Source: Streptomyces sp. NRRL B-24484
GTDB lineage: Bacteria; Actinomycetota; Actinomycetes; Streptomycetales; Streptomycetaceae
Direction of reading: 5' to 3'
NCBI RefSeq assembly: GCF_000717715.1
Contig: NZ_JOAI01000020.1
Location: 62,001 to 126,000, forward strand
DNA: 64,000 nt
How positions within the stretch are numbered: position 1 is the stretch's first letter; the number at the start of each line of letters is the position of its first letter. Below, one piece after another: positions 37,124 to 45,574 of the stretch. Position numbers and translations under genes: made by a program. Under the pieces are notes generated by a model. That model had not been told where the DNA came from, searched no databases, and saw nothing but the letters and a program-made list of their open reading frames with translations.

Positions 37124-37753
37124 ATGGGACAGCAGGCCGGGAGCACCGGGGCGCCGAGGGCGCGGAAGCGCCTCGGCGTGATGGGTGGCACCTTCGACCC
37201 GATCCATCACGGGCACCTGGTCGCCGCCAGTGAGGTGGCGAGCGCCTTCCACCTCGACGAGGTCGTGTTCGTGCCCACCGGGCAGCCGTGGCAGAAGTCC
37301 GACCGGCAGGTCACGCCGGCCGAGGACCGCTACCTGATGACGGTCATCGCCACCGCGGAGAACCCGCAGTTCTCGGTCAGCCGGATCGACATCGACCGCG
37401 AGGGCCCCACCTACACCGTCGACACCCTGCGCGACCTGCACGCCCTGCACCCGGACGCCGAGCTGTTCTTCATCACCGGCGCCGACGCGCTCGCGCAGAT
37501 CATCTCCTGGCGCCACTCCGACGAGCTCTTCGAGCTCGCCCACTTCATCGGCTGCACCCGCCCGGGGCACACCCTCTCGGACGCCGGTCTCCCCGTCGGC
37601 GGGGTCTCCCTGGTCGAGGTGCCGGCGCTGGCCATCTCCTCCACGGACTGCCGCAACCGGGTCGCCAAGGGAGAGCCGGTCTGGTACCTCGTCCCGGACG
37701 GCGTGGTGCGTTACATCCACAAGCGGGCGCTCTACGCGCCGGCCCAGCCTTGA
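37124..37753 (+). CDS. nadD: Nicotinate-nucleotide adenylyltransferase
   Basis: This 209-residue nucleotidyltransferase starts at ATG 37124. The ATP-binding motif [11 protein letters not shown] begins at residue 21. [14 protein letters not shown] and the C-terminal [10 protein letters not shown] (ISSTxxR signature) are intact. It adenylates nicotinate mononucleotide to deamido-NAD in NAD synthesis. It is followed after 16 bp by an LCP protein gene, so the two are cotranscribed. Confidence 0.96.
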   Translation: MGQQAGSTGAPRARKRLGVMGGTFDPIHHGHLVAASEVASAFHLDEVVFVPTGQPWQKSDRQVTPAEDRYLMTVIATAENPQFSVSRIDIDREGPTYTVDTLRDLHALHPDAELFFITGADALAQIISWRHSDELFELAHFIGCTRPGHTLSDAGLPVGGVSLVEVPALAISSTDCRNRVAKGEPVWYLVPDGVVRYIHKRALYAPAQP

Positions 37754-37769
37754 TCCCGGGAGGGACGGC

Positions 37770-39713
37770 GTGACCGGAACCGCAGGCGGAGGGCCACAGG
37801 GCTACCAGCAGGACCCGTACGGCCGGGGCTACGACCCCTACGACCAGCAGGGCTGGACCCAGGAGCAGCAGCCGCAGCAGCAGGGCCAGCAGCAGTACGG
37901 CTACGACCCGTACGCCGGCTACCAGGACCAGCAGCCGCAGGCCTACCAGCAGGACCAGTACGGCGGCGCCCCCCAGCAGGGCCAGTACCCGCAGCAGGGG
38001 CAGTACCAGGACCCCTACCAGCAGGGCCAGTACGCGCAGCAGGGCCAGCAGGGCCAGCAGGGCCAGCAGGGGTACTACCAGCACCAGCACCAGCAGCAGC
38101 CGCAGCCGCAGGGCTGGGACCCGTACGCCGGCCAGGGCGGGCAGCAGGGCTGGGTTCAGGACCCGTACCAGCCGCAGCAGACGCCGGTGCCCCCGCAGCA
38201 GCAGTCCGGCCAGCAGCCCCCCGTCCAGCCCGCGCGGCGCCCTCCGGTCCAGCAGCCGCCGCTCCAGCAGGTCTCCCCGGCGACCGGCGCCGCCACGGCC
38301 GGCGGTGCGGCCGGTGCAGCCGGCGCGGCCGCCCGGGCCGCCGCCCCCGCCCGGCCCGCGCAGCCGTCGGAGCAGGTCGGCGGCAGCCGCCAGAACCGGC
38401 GGCCGGCCGCGGGCGGCGACAACTACGCCACCGGTGAGTTCACCTTCGTCGACGAGGAGGCGGAGGAGACCGAGGACGTCATCGACTGGCTGAAGTTCGC
38501 CGAGTCCCGCAGCGAGGTGCGTGCCGAGCGCCGCCGCCGGCTGCGGAACCGGCTGATAGGGCTGGCCGTGGCCGCCGCACTCGTCGCCGGCGGCGTCGGC
38601 GGCTGGATGTGGTGGACCGGCCGGGACACCGGGGCCTCCGCCGCGGCCGCCGCGGGCGGACGCCAGGTCAACGTCGTCCACCTGCGCGACCTGCAGGGCA
38701 AGGTCAGCACCGCACTGCTGGTCAACGACGCCTCCGGGCACAAGGGCACCGTGCTGCTCATCCCGGACACCCTGCGGCTGCCCAACGACTCGACCGTCAC
38801 CACCGCCGCCAAGGGCCTGGACGACATAGGCCCCTCCGGCACCCGCGAGGGCCTCGCCACCGTGCTCGGCGCCCCCGTCGCCGGAACCTGGCGGCTGGAC
38901 ACCCCGTACCTGACGCTGCTGGTCGCGCAGCTCGGCGGCATCAAGGTCGACACCAACGCCGAGGTGAAGGCCGCCGACGGCAAGCTGCTCGCCTCCGCGG
39001 GCAAGGGTGTCAGCCTCAACGGCGTCGCCGCCGTCGCCTACGCGACGCTGCAGGCGCCCGGCGAGACGCGCGACGCCCAGCTGGCGAGGTTCGGGCAGGT
39101 CCTGGAGGCGGTGCTGCGGGCCATGCCGACCGACCTGGACGAGGCCACCGACGACGTGCACCGGATGAACGCCGTGCTCGACCCCTCGCTGCCGGAGAAG
39201 GCGCTGGCCGGCGTCCTCGCCCAGCTCGCCCAGCAGGGCAAGGACGGGCACCTCGGCACCCAGCTGCTCAAGGCCAAGCCGGACGGCACGCTCGACGAGG
39301 CCACCGCCGGTCGGCAGGTCAAGGACGTCCTCGGCGGCACGGTCAAGAATGCCGCCGCCAGCGGCAGCACCGCCCGGGTGTCGGTGCTCAACGCCTCCGG
39401 CCAGGACAAGGCCGACGAGTCCGCGTCGGTGCAGATCACCAACACCGGCATGGAGGTCGTGCCGAGCAGCGGCAAGGCCGGCGCCGTCCAGGCCGCCAGT
39501 GAGATCCGTTACACCGACGACGCCCGCGCCGAGGCGGCGAAGACGCTGGCCGGTGCGCTCGGGCTCAAGCCGGAGGCGGTCAAGAAGGTCACCGACCCGC
39601 AGAACGCCGACCTCGTCGTGGTCCTCGGCAAGGACTACAAGGGCCTGCCCGACCAGAAGGCGGACCAGAAGACGGCCGATCCGAAGGCGACCGGGCAGAA
39701 GCCCGCGCAGTAG
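37770..39713 (+). CDS. Divergent LytR-CpsA-Psr protein with Gln-rich N-terminus and LytR_C domain (PdtA/SCO2578-like)
   Basis: This 647-residue protein starts at GTG 37770 after GGGAGGGA. Residues 1-150 are Gln/Tyr/Gly/Pro low complexity (QQGQQGQQGQQG), followed by an Ala/Pro linker. One membrane helix (LIGLAVAAALVAGGVGGWMWW) is at about 260-280. The outer part has an LCP-like domain (about 300-480) and a LytR_C domain (STARVSVLNASGQ onward). The LCP core is degenerate: VLLIPDTLRLP replaces the usual Arg-Asp motif and no KIN motif is seen. GETRDAQLARFGQVL is retained. Its position after nadD matches SCO2578, reported as polydiglycosylphosphate transferase PdtA, needed for spore wall integrity. 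Confidence 0.85.
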   Translation: MTGTAGGGPQGYQQDPYGRGYDPYDQQGWTQEQQPQQQGQQQYGYDPYAGYQDQQPQAYQQDQYGGAPQQGQYPQQGQYQDPYQQGQYAQQGQQGQQGQQGYYQHQHQQQPQPQGWDPYAGQGGQQGWVQDPYQPQQTPVPPQQQSGQQPPVQPARRPPVQQPPLQQVSPATGAATAGGAAGAAGAAARAAAPARPAQPSEQVGGSRQNRRPAAGGDNYATGEFTFVDEEAEETEDVIDWLKFAESRSEVRAERRRRLRNRLIGLAVAAALVAGGVGGWMWWTGRDTGASAAAAAGGRQVNVVHLRDLQGKVSTALLVNDASGHKGTVLLIPDTLRLPNDSTVTTAAKGLDDIGPSGTREGLATVLGAPVAGTWRLDTPYLTLLVAQLGGIKVDTNAEVKAADGKLLASAGKGVSLNGVAAVAYATLQAPGETRDAQLARFGQVLEAVLRAMPTDLDEATDDVHRMNAVLDPSLPEKALAGVLAQLAQQGKDGHLGTQLLKAKPDGTLDEATAGRQVKDVLGGTVKNAAASGSTARVSVLNASGQDKADESASVQITNTGMEVVPSSGKAGAVQAASEIRYTDDARAEAAKTLAGALGLKPEAVKKVTDPQNADLVVVLGKDYKGLPDQKADQKTADPKATGQKPAQ

Positions 39714-39752
39714 CCGCGCAGCAGCCCGGTCCGCACCCCCCGTTCCGCGTCC

Positions 39753-39791
39753 GCCCCGGGCCCCCGGTCAAATCGATCGGGGGCCCGGGGC
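39753..39791 (+). terminator. Hairpin terminator before rsfS
   Basis: A perfect 13-bp stem GCCCCGGGCCCCC/GGGGGCCCGGGGC (39753-39765, 39779-39791) with a 13-nt loop. Confidence 0.75.
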
Positions 39792-39841
39792 GTTCGTGAG
39801 ATCCTGGAGGGGAAAACGCGTAGCCGAGCCGGAAGAACACC

Positions 39842-40279
39842 GTGACTGCCACTGACCGGAGCCAGGACCTTATCAACGTCGCCGCACAGGCGGCGGCGGA
39901 CAAGCTGGCGCACGACATCATCGCCTTCGACGTCAGCGATGTGCTGTCGATCACCGACGCCTTCCTCATCGCCTCCGCGGCCAACGACCGCCAGGTCCGG
40001 TCGATCGCCGAGGAGATCGAGGACAAGCTCCGCGAGGAGCTCGACATCAAGCCCGTGCGCCGCGAGGGCGAGCGCGAGGGCCGCTGGATCCTCCTGGACT
40101 ACCTGGACATCGTCGTGCACGTCCAGCACTCCGAGGAGCGCTCCTTCTACTCCCTCGACCGGCTCTGGAAGGACTGCCCCGAGCTGCCGCTGCCGGCCGA
40201 CGCCCTGGCGACCCGCAACCGGCCCGAGGGCGCCCGCACCGACGCCGCGGGCAACGCGGTCGCCGAGGACGAGAGCTGA
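39842..40279 (+). CDS. rsfS: Ribosome silencing factor
   Basis: This 145-residue protein starts at GTG 39842 after CCGGAAG. The family is shown by FDVSDVLSITDAFLIASA, REGEREGRWILLDYLDIVVHV and SFYSLDRLWKDCPEL. It binds L14 on the 50S subunit and blocks subunit joining when nutrients are scarce. Its stop codon overlaps the probable CTG start of the next gene (CTGA), implying translational coupling. Confidence 0.96.
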   Translation: MTATDRSQDLINVAAQAAADKLAHDIIAFDVSDVLSITDAFLIASAANDRQVRSIAEEIEDKLREELDIKPVRREGEREGRWILLDYLDIVVHVQHSEERSFYSLDRLWKDCPELPLPADALATRNRPEGARTDAAGNAVAEDES

Positions 40280-40923
40280 GCCGCGCCGCGCGGGGACCGC
40301 GCATCGTCTTCTGGCGCCACGGCCAGACCTCCTGGAACCTCGAATCGCGCTTCCAGGGCAGCACCGACATCCCGCTCACCGACCAGGGCATCTTCCAGGC
40401 CCAGCGGTCCGCCAGGCTGCTCGCCGGGCTGAAGCCCGACCTGCTGGTCTCCTCCGACCTGCAGCGCGCGGTCCGCACCGCGGCCGAGCTGGCCAAGGTG
40501 ACGGGCCTGGAGGTGCACCAGGACGAGGGTCTGCGGGAGACGTACGCCGGCGAGTGGCAGGGCCTGACCAACGCCGAGATCCGGGCCCGCTACCCGGAGG
40601 AGTACGAGGCGTGGGCCCAGGGTCACCCCGTGCGGCGCGGCGGCGGCGAGCTGGCGTCCGAGGTCGCCGACCGCGCCGTCCCGGTGGTGCTGTCCGCGGT
40701 CGAGAAGCTGCCCGAGGAGGGCACGCTCGTCGTGGTGTCGCACGGCGGCACCATCCGCACCATGATCGGGCGGCTGCTCGGTCTGGAGCCGGTGCTCTGG
40801 GAGCGGTTCGGAGGCCTGTCGAACTGCTGCTGGTCGGTGCTCGGCCAGGGCGTGCGCGGCTGGCGGCTGCTGGAGCACAACGCCGGCACCCTGCCGCAGC
40901 CGGTCATCGGGGACGAGACCTGA
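40276..40923 (+). CDS. Histidine phosphatase family protein, apparent CTG start
   Basis: The frame encodes the phosphatase signature IVFWRHGQTSWN with the phospho-accepting His, then LRETYAGEWQG and VVVSHGGTIRTM with the second catalytic His. In this frame no ATG, GTG or TTG occurs between a stop at 39853 and ATG 40498, which lies far inside the domain. CTG 40276 overlaps the rsfS stop as CTGA and is preceded by GAGGA (40265-40269), giving 215 residues with N-terminus LSRAARGPRIVF. The family includes phosphoglycerate-mutase-like phosphatases; the substrate is unknown. Coupling to rsfS is conserved in actinobacteria. Confidence 0.85.
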   Translation: MSRAARGPRIVFWRHGQTSWNLESRFQGSTDIPLTDQGIFQAQRSARLLAGLKPDLLVSSDLQRAVRTAAELAKVTGLEVHQDEGLRETYAGEWQGLTNAEIRARYPEEYEAWAQGHPVRRGGGELASEVADRAVPVVLSAVEKLPEEGTLVVVSHGGTIRTMIGRLLGLEPVLWERFGGLSNCCWSVLGQGVRGWRLLEHNAGTLPQPVIGDET

Positions 40924-40939
40924 GCCCGCTCCGGCGGGC
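40924..40939 (+). terminator. Short hairpin directly after the phosphatase stop
   Basis: GCCCGC-TCCG-GCGGGC starts at the base after the stop codon. Confidence 0.45.
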
Positions 40940-40942
40940 GAT

Positions 40943-40972
40943 TTCGCAGTTCGGGGCCTGACCGGCTAGAGT
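40943..40972 (+). promoter_or_regulatory. Promoter of the tandem tRNA-Ala genes
   Basis: TTCGCA (40943-40948) and TAGAGT (40967-40972) are spaced by 18 bp and lie 57 bp before the first tRNA. Confidence 0.45.
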
Positions 40973-41028
40973 CTTCCTCGTTCGCAGCGAGGACGCCGAC
41001 CGAGAGGGAGGCGGACGGAACGGACTGC

Positions 41029-41101
<73 letters not shown>

Positions 41102-41136
41102 CTCCGCACCAGCGGCCCCAGGGCCGTCCGTGTCGC

Positions 41137-41209
<73 letters not shown>

Positions 41210-41220
41210 CAGCAGTCCGA

Positions 41221-41250
41221 GAGGCCGCCGCCCGCAGGGGTGGCGGCCTC
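41221..41250 (+). terminator. Hairpin terminator after the tRNA-Ala pair
   Basis: GAGGCCGCC (41221-41229) pairs with GGCGGCCTC (41242-41250); a 12-nt loop separates them. Confidence 0.7.
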
Positions 41251-41283
41251 CGTCGTTCCCGGGGCCGCTGACGCCACCGGTCC

Positions 41284-42189
41284 TCAGGCGGCTCCGTGCG
41301 GGCACTCCGGCCGGACGCCGGGCGGTTCGGCCGCCATCCGCTCCAGCCGGAGCCGGTCCTCGGGTCCCTCCGGGGTGTAGACGACCAGGTAGACCTCCGG
41401 GCGGTCCGGGACGGTCAGGTACGAGGCGTGGACGTGCAGCACGCCGACCGCGGCGTGCCGGAAGACCTTGCGGGTCGTCCGCGGCGGCGCCACCTCCTGC
41501 CGGTCCCACAGCTCGCGGAAGCGGTCGCTGGCCGCCGACAGGTCCCGCACGTACGCCTCCCAGGCGGGCTCGCCCAGGTGCCGCCCGTACGCCGCCCGCA
41601 GCACCCCGACCATCCGGGGCAGCTCCTCGTCGCGGTTGAGGAACGGGTTGCAGCAGTCCGGCACGGTGAACGCGCACCACATGGTGTTGCGCGGCTCGCC
41701 GGGCCCGGCCGGCCTGGTCGCCCGGGGGAAGAGCGACTCGTACGCGGCGTTGTGCCGCAGCACGTCGAAACGGGTGTTGCAGACCGCCGCGGGCAGCGGG
41801 CCCAGCTGGTCGAGGATCGCCTGGGTGGCGCCGTCGAACTCCGGGTGGTCCGCCTCGGCCGGCGACGGCGGCCGCACCCCCGCGAGCCGGAACAGGTGGT
41901 CGCGCTCGGCGGCGTCCAGCCGCAGCGTGCGGGCCACCGCGGTCAGCACCTGCTCGGAGGCGTTGATCGGGCGGCCCTGCTCCAGCCACGTGTACCAGGT
42001 GACGCCGAGGCCGGCGAGCTGCGCCACCTCCTCCCGGCGCAGGCCCGGGGTGCGGCGGCGCAGGCCGGGCGGCAGGCCGACGTCCTCGGGCCGTACCCGG
42101 GCGCGGCAGGCGCGCAGGAACTTGGCGAGCTCTCCGCGCCGCAGGTCCCTGCGCGGCTCGGCGACGGTGTCCGGTTGAAGCACGGTCAT
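41284..42189 (-). CDS. XRE-family regulator with MmyB-like ligand-binding domain
   Basis: This 301-residue protein is read from ATG 42189 (an alternative ATG is at 42198). CACGAT seven bases upstream of 42189 fits a leaderless start. The N-terminal helix-turn-helix lies at about 18-85 (GLRREEVAQLAGLGVTWYTW). The C-terminal ~190 residues match the MmyB-type ligand domain (FDVLRHNAAYESLFP, GEPAWEAYVRDLSA, HVHASYLTVPD). Proteins of this family bind small hydrophobic ligands and control a neighbouring transporter or oxidoreductase. It is divergent from an MFS exporter gene 102 bp away, its probable target. Confidence 0.92.
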   Translation of the reverse strand: MTVLQPDTVAEPRRDLRRGELAKFLRACRARVRPEDVGLPPGLRRRTPGLRREEVAQLAGLGVTWYTWLEQGRPINASEQVLTAVARTLRLDAAERDHLFRLAGVRPPSPAEADHPEFDGATQAILDQLGPLPAAVCNTRFDVLRHNAAYESLFPRATRPAGPGEPRNTMWCAFTVPDCCNPFLNRDEELPRMVGVLRAAYGRHLGEPAWEAYVRDLSAASDRFRELWDRQEVAPPRTTRKVFRHAAVGVLHVHASYLTVPDRPEVYLVVYTPEGPEDRLRLERMAAEPPGVRPECPHGAA

Positions 42190-42230
42190 GACCCCCATCG
42201 TGGCCGACCGCGGCCGCCGCCGACAGGTGC

Positions 42231-42271
42231 TGCCGGTACCAGGATCGGCAGGCTCTAACCACCAGTACCGG
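42231..42271. promoter_or_regulatory. Candidate operator between the XRE regulator and the MFS gene
   Basis: CCGGTAC (42233-42239) and GTACCGG (42265-42271) are exact inverted copies 25 bp apart. An inner dyad TGCCG...CGGCA spans 42231-42250. GACGAT (42280-42285), six bases before the MFS ATG, fits a leaderless promoter. Confidence 0.45.
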
Positions 42272-42291
42272 GCGGCCCCGACGATCCCGGT

Positions 42292-43815
42292 ATGACGGAC
42301 CTACGGACTCCCGATCCCACGCCCACCGCCCCTGCCGCCCCTGCTGTTCCTGTTCCTGTTCCTGCCCCGGTCGTTCCCGCGGCCGCTGCCGCCCGCAGGC
42401 CGGGCCCGGTGCTCGGCCTGCTGCTCGCCGGACAGTTCATGGCGCTGCTCGACGTCTCCGTGGTCAACGTGGCCGTGCCGAGCATCCGCACCGACCTGGG
42501 CGCCTCCGGCGCCGCCCTGCAGCTGGTCGTCGCCGGCTACACCGTCGCCTACGCCGTCCTGCTGATCACCGGCGCCCGGCTCGGCGCCCGCTTCGGCTAC
42601 ACCCGCACCTTCCGGTACGGGCTGGCGGCCTTCACCACGGCCTCGCTGGCCTGCGGACTGGCCCCCGCCACCGGCTGGCTGATCGGCTTCCGGGTCGTGC
42701 AGGGCGTCGGCGCCGCCGTGATGGTGCCGCAGGTGATGAGCGTGATCCAGCGGCTGTTCACCGGTGCCGCCCGGGTCCGGGCGCTCGGTCTGTACGCGGC
42801 GGTGCTGGCCGGCGGCCTCGCCGTCGGACAGGTGGTGGGCGGCCTGCTGGTCAGCGCCGATCTGTTCGGCACCGGCTGGCGACCGGTCTTCCTGGTCAAC
42901 GTCCCGCTCGGCCTGGTGCTGCTCGCGGCCTCGGCCCGGCTGCTGCCGCCGCTCCCCGGCGACCGCGGCCGAGGCTTCGACCTGCCCGGCCTGCTGACCC
43001 TGGCGGCCGCCCTCGGCCTGCTGGTGGTGCCGCTGGTGCTCGGGCACGAACTCGGCTGGCCCGCCTGGGGCTGGGCGATGCTGGCCGGCAGCGCCGCGCT
43101 GTTCGCCGTCTTCGCGGCGGTGGAGCGGCGGGTGGCTGAACGCGGTGGCCGGCCGCTGATCGCCGGGCGGGTGCTTCGCGCGCCCGGGCTGCTGTCCGCG
43201 GCCGGGTCGATCTTCCTGATCATGGCCGGGTTCGCCGGGTTCATGTTCGCCCTGGCCCTGCACCAGCAGGCCGGACTCGGCAACAGCGCACTGCGGGCCG
43301 GCCTGCTGTCGGTGCCGGTCTCGGTGGGCTTCGGGGCGGCGAGCCTGCTCTGGCAGCGGCTGCCGCAGCGTCTGCACCTGGTGCTTCCGGTGCTCGGCCT
43401 GGCCGTGGTCGCCCCGGGCTACGTGCTCGTCGGGCTGCTGCTGGACGGGGGAGGGCCGGTCGGGCCGGCCGTGCAGGCGGTGCTCGCCGTGACCGGGGTG
43501 GCCGCGGGCTGCGCGTACAGTCCGCTGTTCGCGCGGGCGCTCGGGCGGGTGGACCCGGCGGACGCCGCGGACGCCAGCGGTGTGATGGTGACGGTGCTGC
43601 AGCTCGGCCAGGTGATCGGGGTGACGCTGCTGGGGACGGTCTTCCTCGGCGCCGTCTCCTACCCGGCGCCGGCCCGTGACTCCGGGCACGCCCTGCTGGT
43701 CACCACGGCGGTGATCGGCGCCGCGCTGGCCGCCGCGGCCGTGCTGGCGGCGCTGTCGGGGCGGACCGTACGGCCTGCGTGGGCGGGAGAGGCCGGCAGG
43801 ACGGAGGACGTGTAG
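42292..43815 (+). CDS. MFS transporter of the DHA2 (14-helix) drug exporter type
   Basis: This 507-residue protein starts at ATG 42292. After a Pro/Ala/Val-rich N-terminal tail it shows the exporter signature FMALLDVSVVNVAVPSI in helix 1, GARLGARFGYTRTF (motif A) and GFRVVQGVGAAVMVPQVMSVI. About 14 membrane helices fit the H+ antiporter DHA2 family. The divergent XRE regulator suggests drug-inducible export. A large hairpin terminator follows. Confidence 0.93.
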   Translation: MTDLRTPDPTPTAPAAPAVPVPVPAPVVPAAAAARRPGPVLGLLLAGQFMALLDVSVVNVAVPSIRTDLGASGAALQLVVAGYTVAYAVLLITGARLGARFGYTRTFRYGLAAFTTASLACGLAPATGWLIGFRVVQGVGAAVMVPQVMSVIQRLFTGAARVRALGLYAAVLAGGLAVGQVVGGLLVSADLFGTGWRPVFLVNVPLGLVLLAASARLLPPLPGDRGRGFDLPGLLTLAAALGLLVVPLVLGHELGWPAWGWAMLAGSAALFAVFAAVERRVAERGGRPLIAGRVLRAPGLLSAAGSIFLIMAGFAGFMFALALHQQAGLGNSALRAGLLSVPVSVGFGAASLLWQRLPQRLHLVLPVLGLAVVAPGYVLVGLLLDGGGPVGPAVQAVLAVTGVAAGCAYSPLFARALGRVDPADAADASGVMVTVLQLGQVIGVTLLGTVFLGAVSYPAPARDSGHALLVTTAVIGAALAAAAVLAALSGRTVRPAWAGEAGRTEDV

Positions 43816-43920
43816 CGGCGGCCGGGGTGCGGCGGGTGAGCCGGGGCCGTCCTGGGTCCGGCCGTCGTGGCCGGGTGGACCGTCACGACCGGGGCCGAGG
43901 GGGCGTGCGGGGGGACCGGC

Positions 43921-43983
43921 GCCGGCCCGTCCTGCATCTGCCGGCCGTCGCGCGGCGGCCGGGGTGCGGCAGGACGGCCCGGC
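43921..43983. terminator. Large nested hairpin between converging genes
   Basis: Outer arms 43921-43935 and 43969-43983 pair over 15 bp with one mismatch. An inner stem CCGGCCG with CGGCGGCCGG fills the loop. It lies between the MFS stop and the stop of the converging gene. Confidence 0.65.
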
Positions 43984-44007
43984 GCGGTGGTCCGGTGTCC
44001 GGGCCGG

Positions 44008-44448
44008 TCAGGCGGTGACCGGCAGGCGGCTCAGCAGCTCCCGGCCGTCCGCGCGGACGGTGGTGGCGAAGGTCAGCTTCAGCGACTGCTCCTCGCCCGC
44101 GACCGAGAGCTGCGTGGTGAGCAGCAGGCCGAAGGCGGCCTTGGCGGCCGGGGAGGCAGTGACGGCCTCGCGGGGGAGCGCCATGACCAGCTTCGCCGGC
44201 TTGCCGCTGAGCTGGTCCACCCCGAAGAAGAGCAGCCGCCGGTCGGTCAGGGCCAGGTACAGCGGACGAGGGGCGGCGATCGCCGTCACCGTACCGGCCG
44301 TCAGTACACCCACCACGGCGGTGGTGGCCAGGCGGCGGGCCGCGGACACCGTGCCGACCTTGGTGAGGGTGCCGAACTCGACCTGCTCGTCGGCGATCAG
44401 CAGCGGTGCGGCGGCCTTGAGCAGTTGGTCGCGGCGGCGGTTGTTCAT
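44008..44448 (-). CDS. Small PH-like domain protein of unknown function
   Basis: This 146-residue protein is read from ATG 44448 behind GAGGAG. A short hydrophobic stretch (TTAVVGVLTAGTVTAIAA) occurs at about 45-62. The centre resembles bacterial PH-type domains (PRPLYLALTDRRLLFFGVDQ). No catalytic motif is seen. It is divergent from the helical-repeat gene with a 190-bp gap. I cannot name a function. Confidence 0.65.
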   Translation of the reverse strand: MNNRRRDQLLKAAAPLLIADEQVEFGTLTKVGTVSAARRLATTAVVGVLTAGTVTAIAAPRPLYLALTDRRLLFFGVDQLSGKPAKLVMALPREAVTASPAAKAAFGLLLTTQLSVAGEEQSLKLTFATTVRADGRELLSRLPVTA

Positions 44449-44638
44449 GGTGCTCCTCGGTCTGCGGCCGTCCTGATGGCCGGTCATCGCTGGGCAGCCT
44501 AGGGAGGTTCCGTCACAAGCGGAGTCATGGATTCCGTAAATTCTTCGTCAAGTGACAGGCGACTTGCCCGGATCCGTACGGGTTCGCACCATCGGTCCCC
44601 GCGGCGGTTCCTCCGGCCACGCCCTACGATCGCCGCCC

Positions 44639-45571
44639 ATGAGCACCGAACCGCTCTTCGACCCGGCCGCCGCGCTCCCCGAGGCCGGAACCGTCCGGAA
44701 CGCCGCAGAGCGGGGCGACTGGCCCGCCGTCGCCGCGGTGTTCGCCGAATGCCGGGAGGAGTACGGCCTGCTCCTCCTCTCCGGGCAGGTCGCCGCCGTG
44801 CCCGGCGTGGAACACCTGCTGCGGCAGGTGCTCGGCAACCGCCCGGGTGACCCGCTCGCCACCGCGCTGCTCGCCGACCGGCTGATCCACGTCGGCTGGC
44901 AGGCCCGCACCTCCCGGCGTTCAGAGGACGTGACCCCCGAGGGCTGGCGCGAGTTCCGTGCCCGGCTCAACGAGGCCGAACAGCTGCTGATCGGAGCCGT
45001 CGCCCGGGACCGCGGCGACGCGCTCGCCTGGATGCTGCGGGTGACGATCTCCCGAGGGATCTCCCTGGGCATCAGCGAGACCCGCCGCCGGTACCGCGCC
45101 GTGGCTCGCGTCTCACCGCACCACTACGCCGGGCAGCGCAGCATGCTCCAGCAGCTGCTGCCCAAGTGGGGCGGCAGCTGGGAGGAGTCCCACGCCTTCG
45201 CCCGCGACTGCTTCCGCGCCGCACCGCCCGGCAGCCTCAACGGCGCCCTGCTGGCCATGTACCACGCGGAACGGGCCGGCTCCCTGGCAGGGGCCGAGCG
45301 GAACGCGTACGCCGCCCGCGCCGACGTCCGCCAGGAGCTCGCCCAGGCCGCCCACGGCTCCGTCCTGCACCCCGACTGCCGGATCCGCTTCGGCCGGATC
45401 GCCGCCCACAGCTCCTTCGCCCTGCTCGCCTCCCTCGGCGGCGACCGGGCCGCCGCCCGGACGCACTTCCAGGCCATGGGCCCGTACGGCAGCACCGAAC
45501 CGTGGGACTGGTTCGACAACACCCCGGAGCGCACCTTCCGGGAACACCGCGACCGCGCCCTGAAAGGCTGA
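44639..45571 (+). CDS. Helical-repeat (TPR/SEL1-like) protein of unknown function
   Basis: This 310-residue protein starts at ATG 44639; -10-like TACGAT (44625-44630) ends 8 nt upstream, and no ribosome-binding site is seen. The protein is helical and soluble, with tetratricopeptide-like pairs (RNAAERGDWPAVAAVFAE, LPKWGGSWEESHAFARDC, GDRAAARTHFQAMGPYG). It is followed after 3 bp by the M16-like gene, so the two are cotranscribed and coupled. It may be an adaptor for that membrane protein. Confidence 0.72.
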   Translation: MSTEPLFDPAAALPEAGTVRNAAERGDWPAVAAVFAECREEYGLLLLSGQVAAVPGVEHLLRQVLGNRPGDPLATALLADRLIHVGWQARTSRRSEDVTPEGWREFRARLNEAEQLLIGAVARDRGDALAWMLRVTISRGISLGISETRRRYRAVARVSPHHYAGQRSMLQQLLPKWGGSWEESHAFARDCFRAAPPGSLNGALLAMYHAERAGSLAGAERNAYAARADVRQELAQAAHGSVLHPDCRIRFGRIAAHSSFALLASLGGDRAAARTHFQAMGPYGSTEPWDWFDNTPERTFREHRDRALKG

Positions 45572-45574
45572 GCC

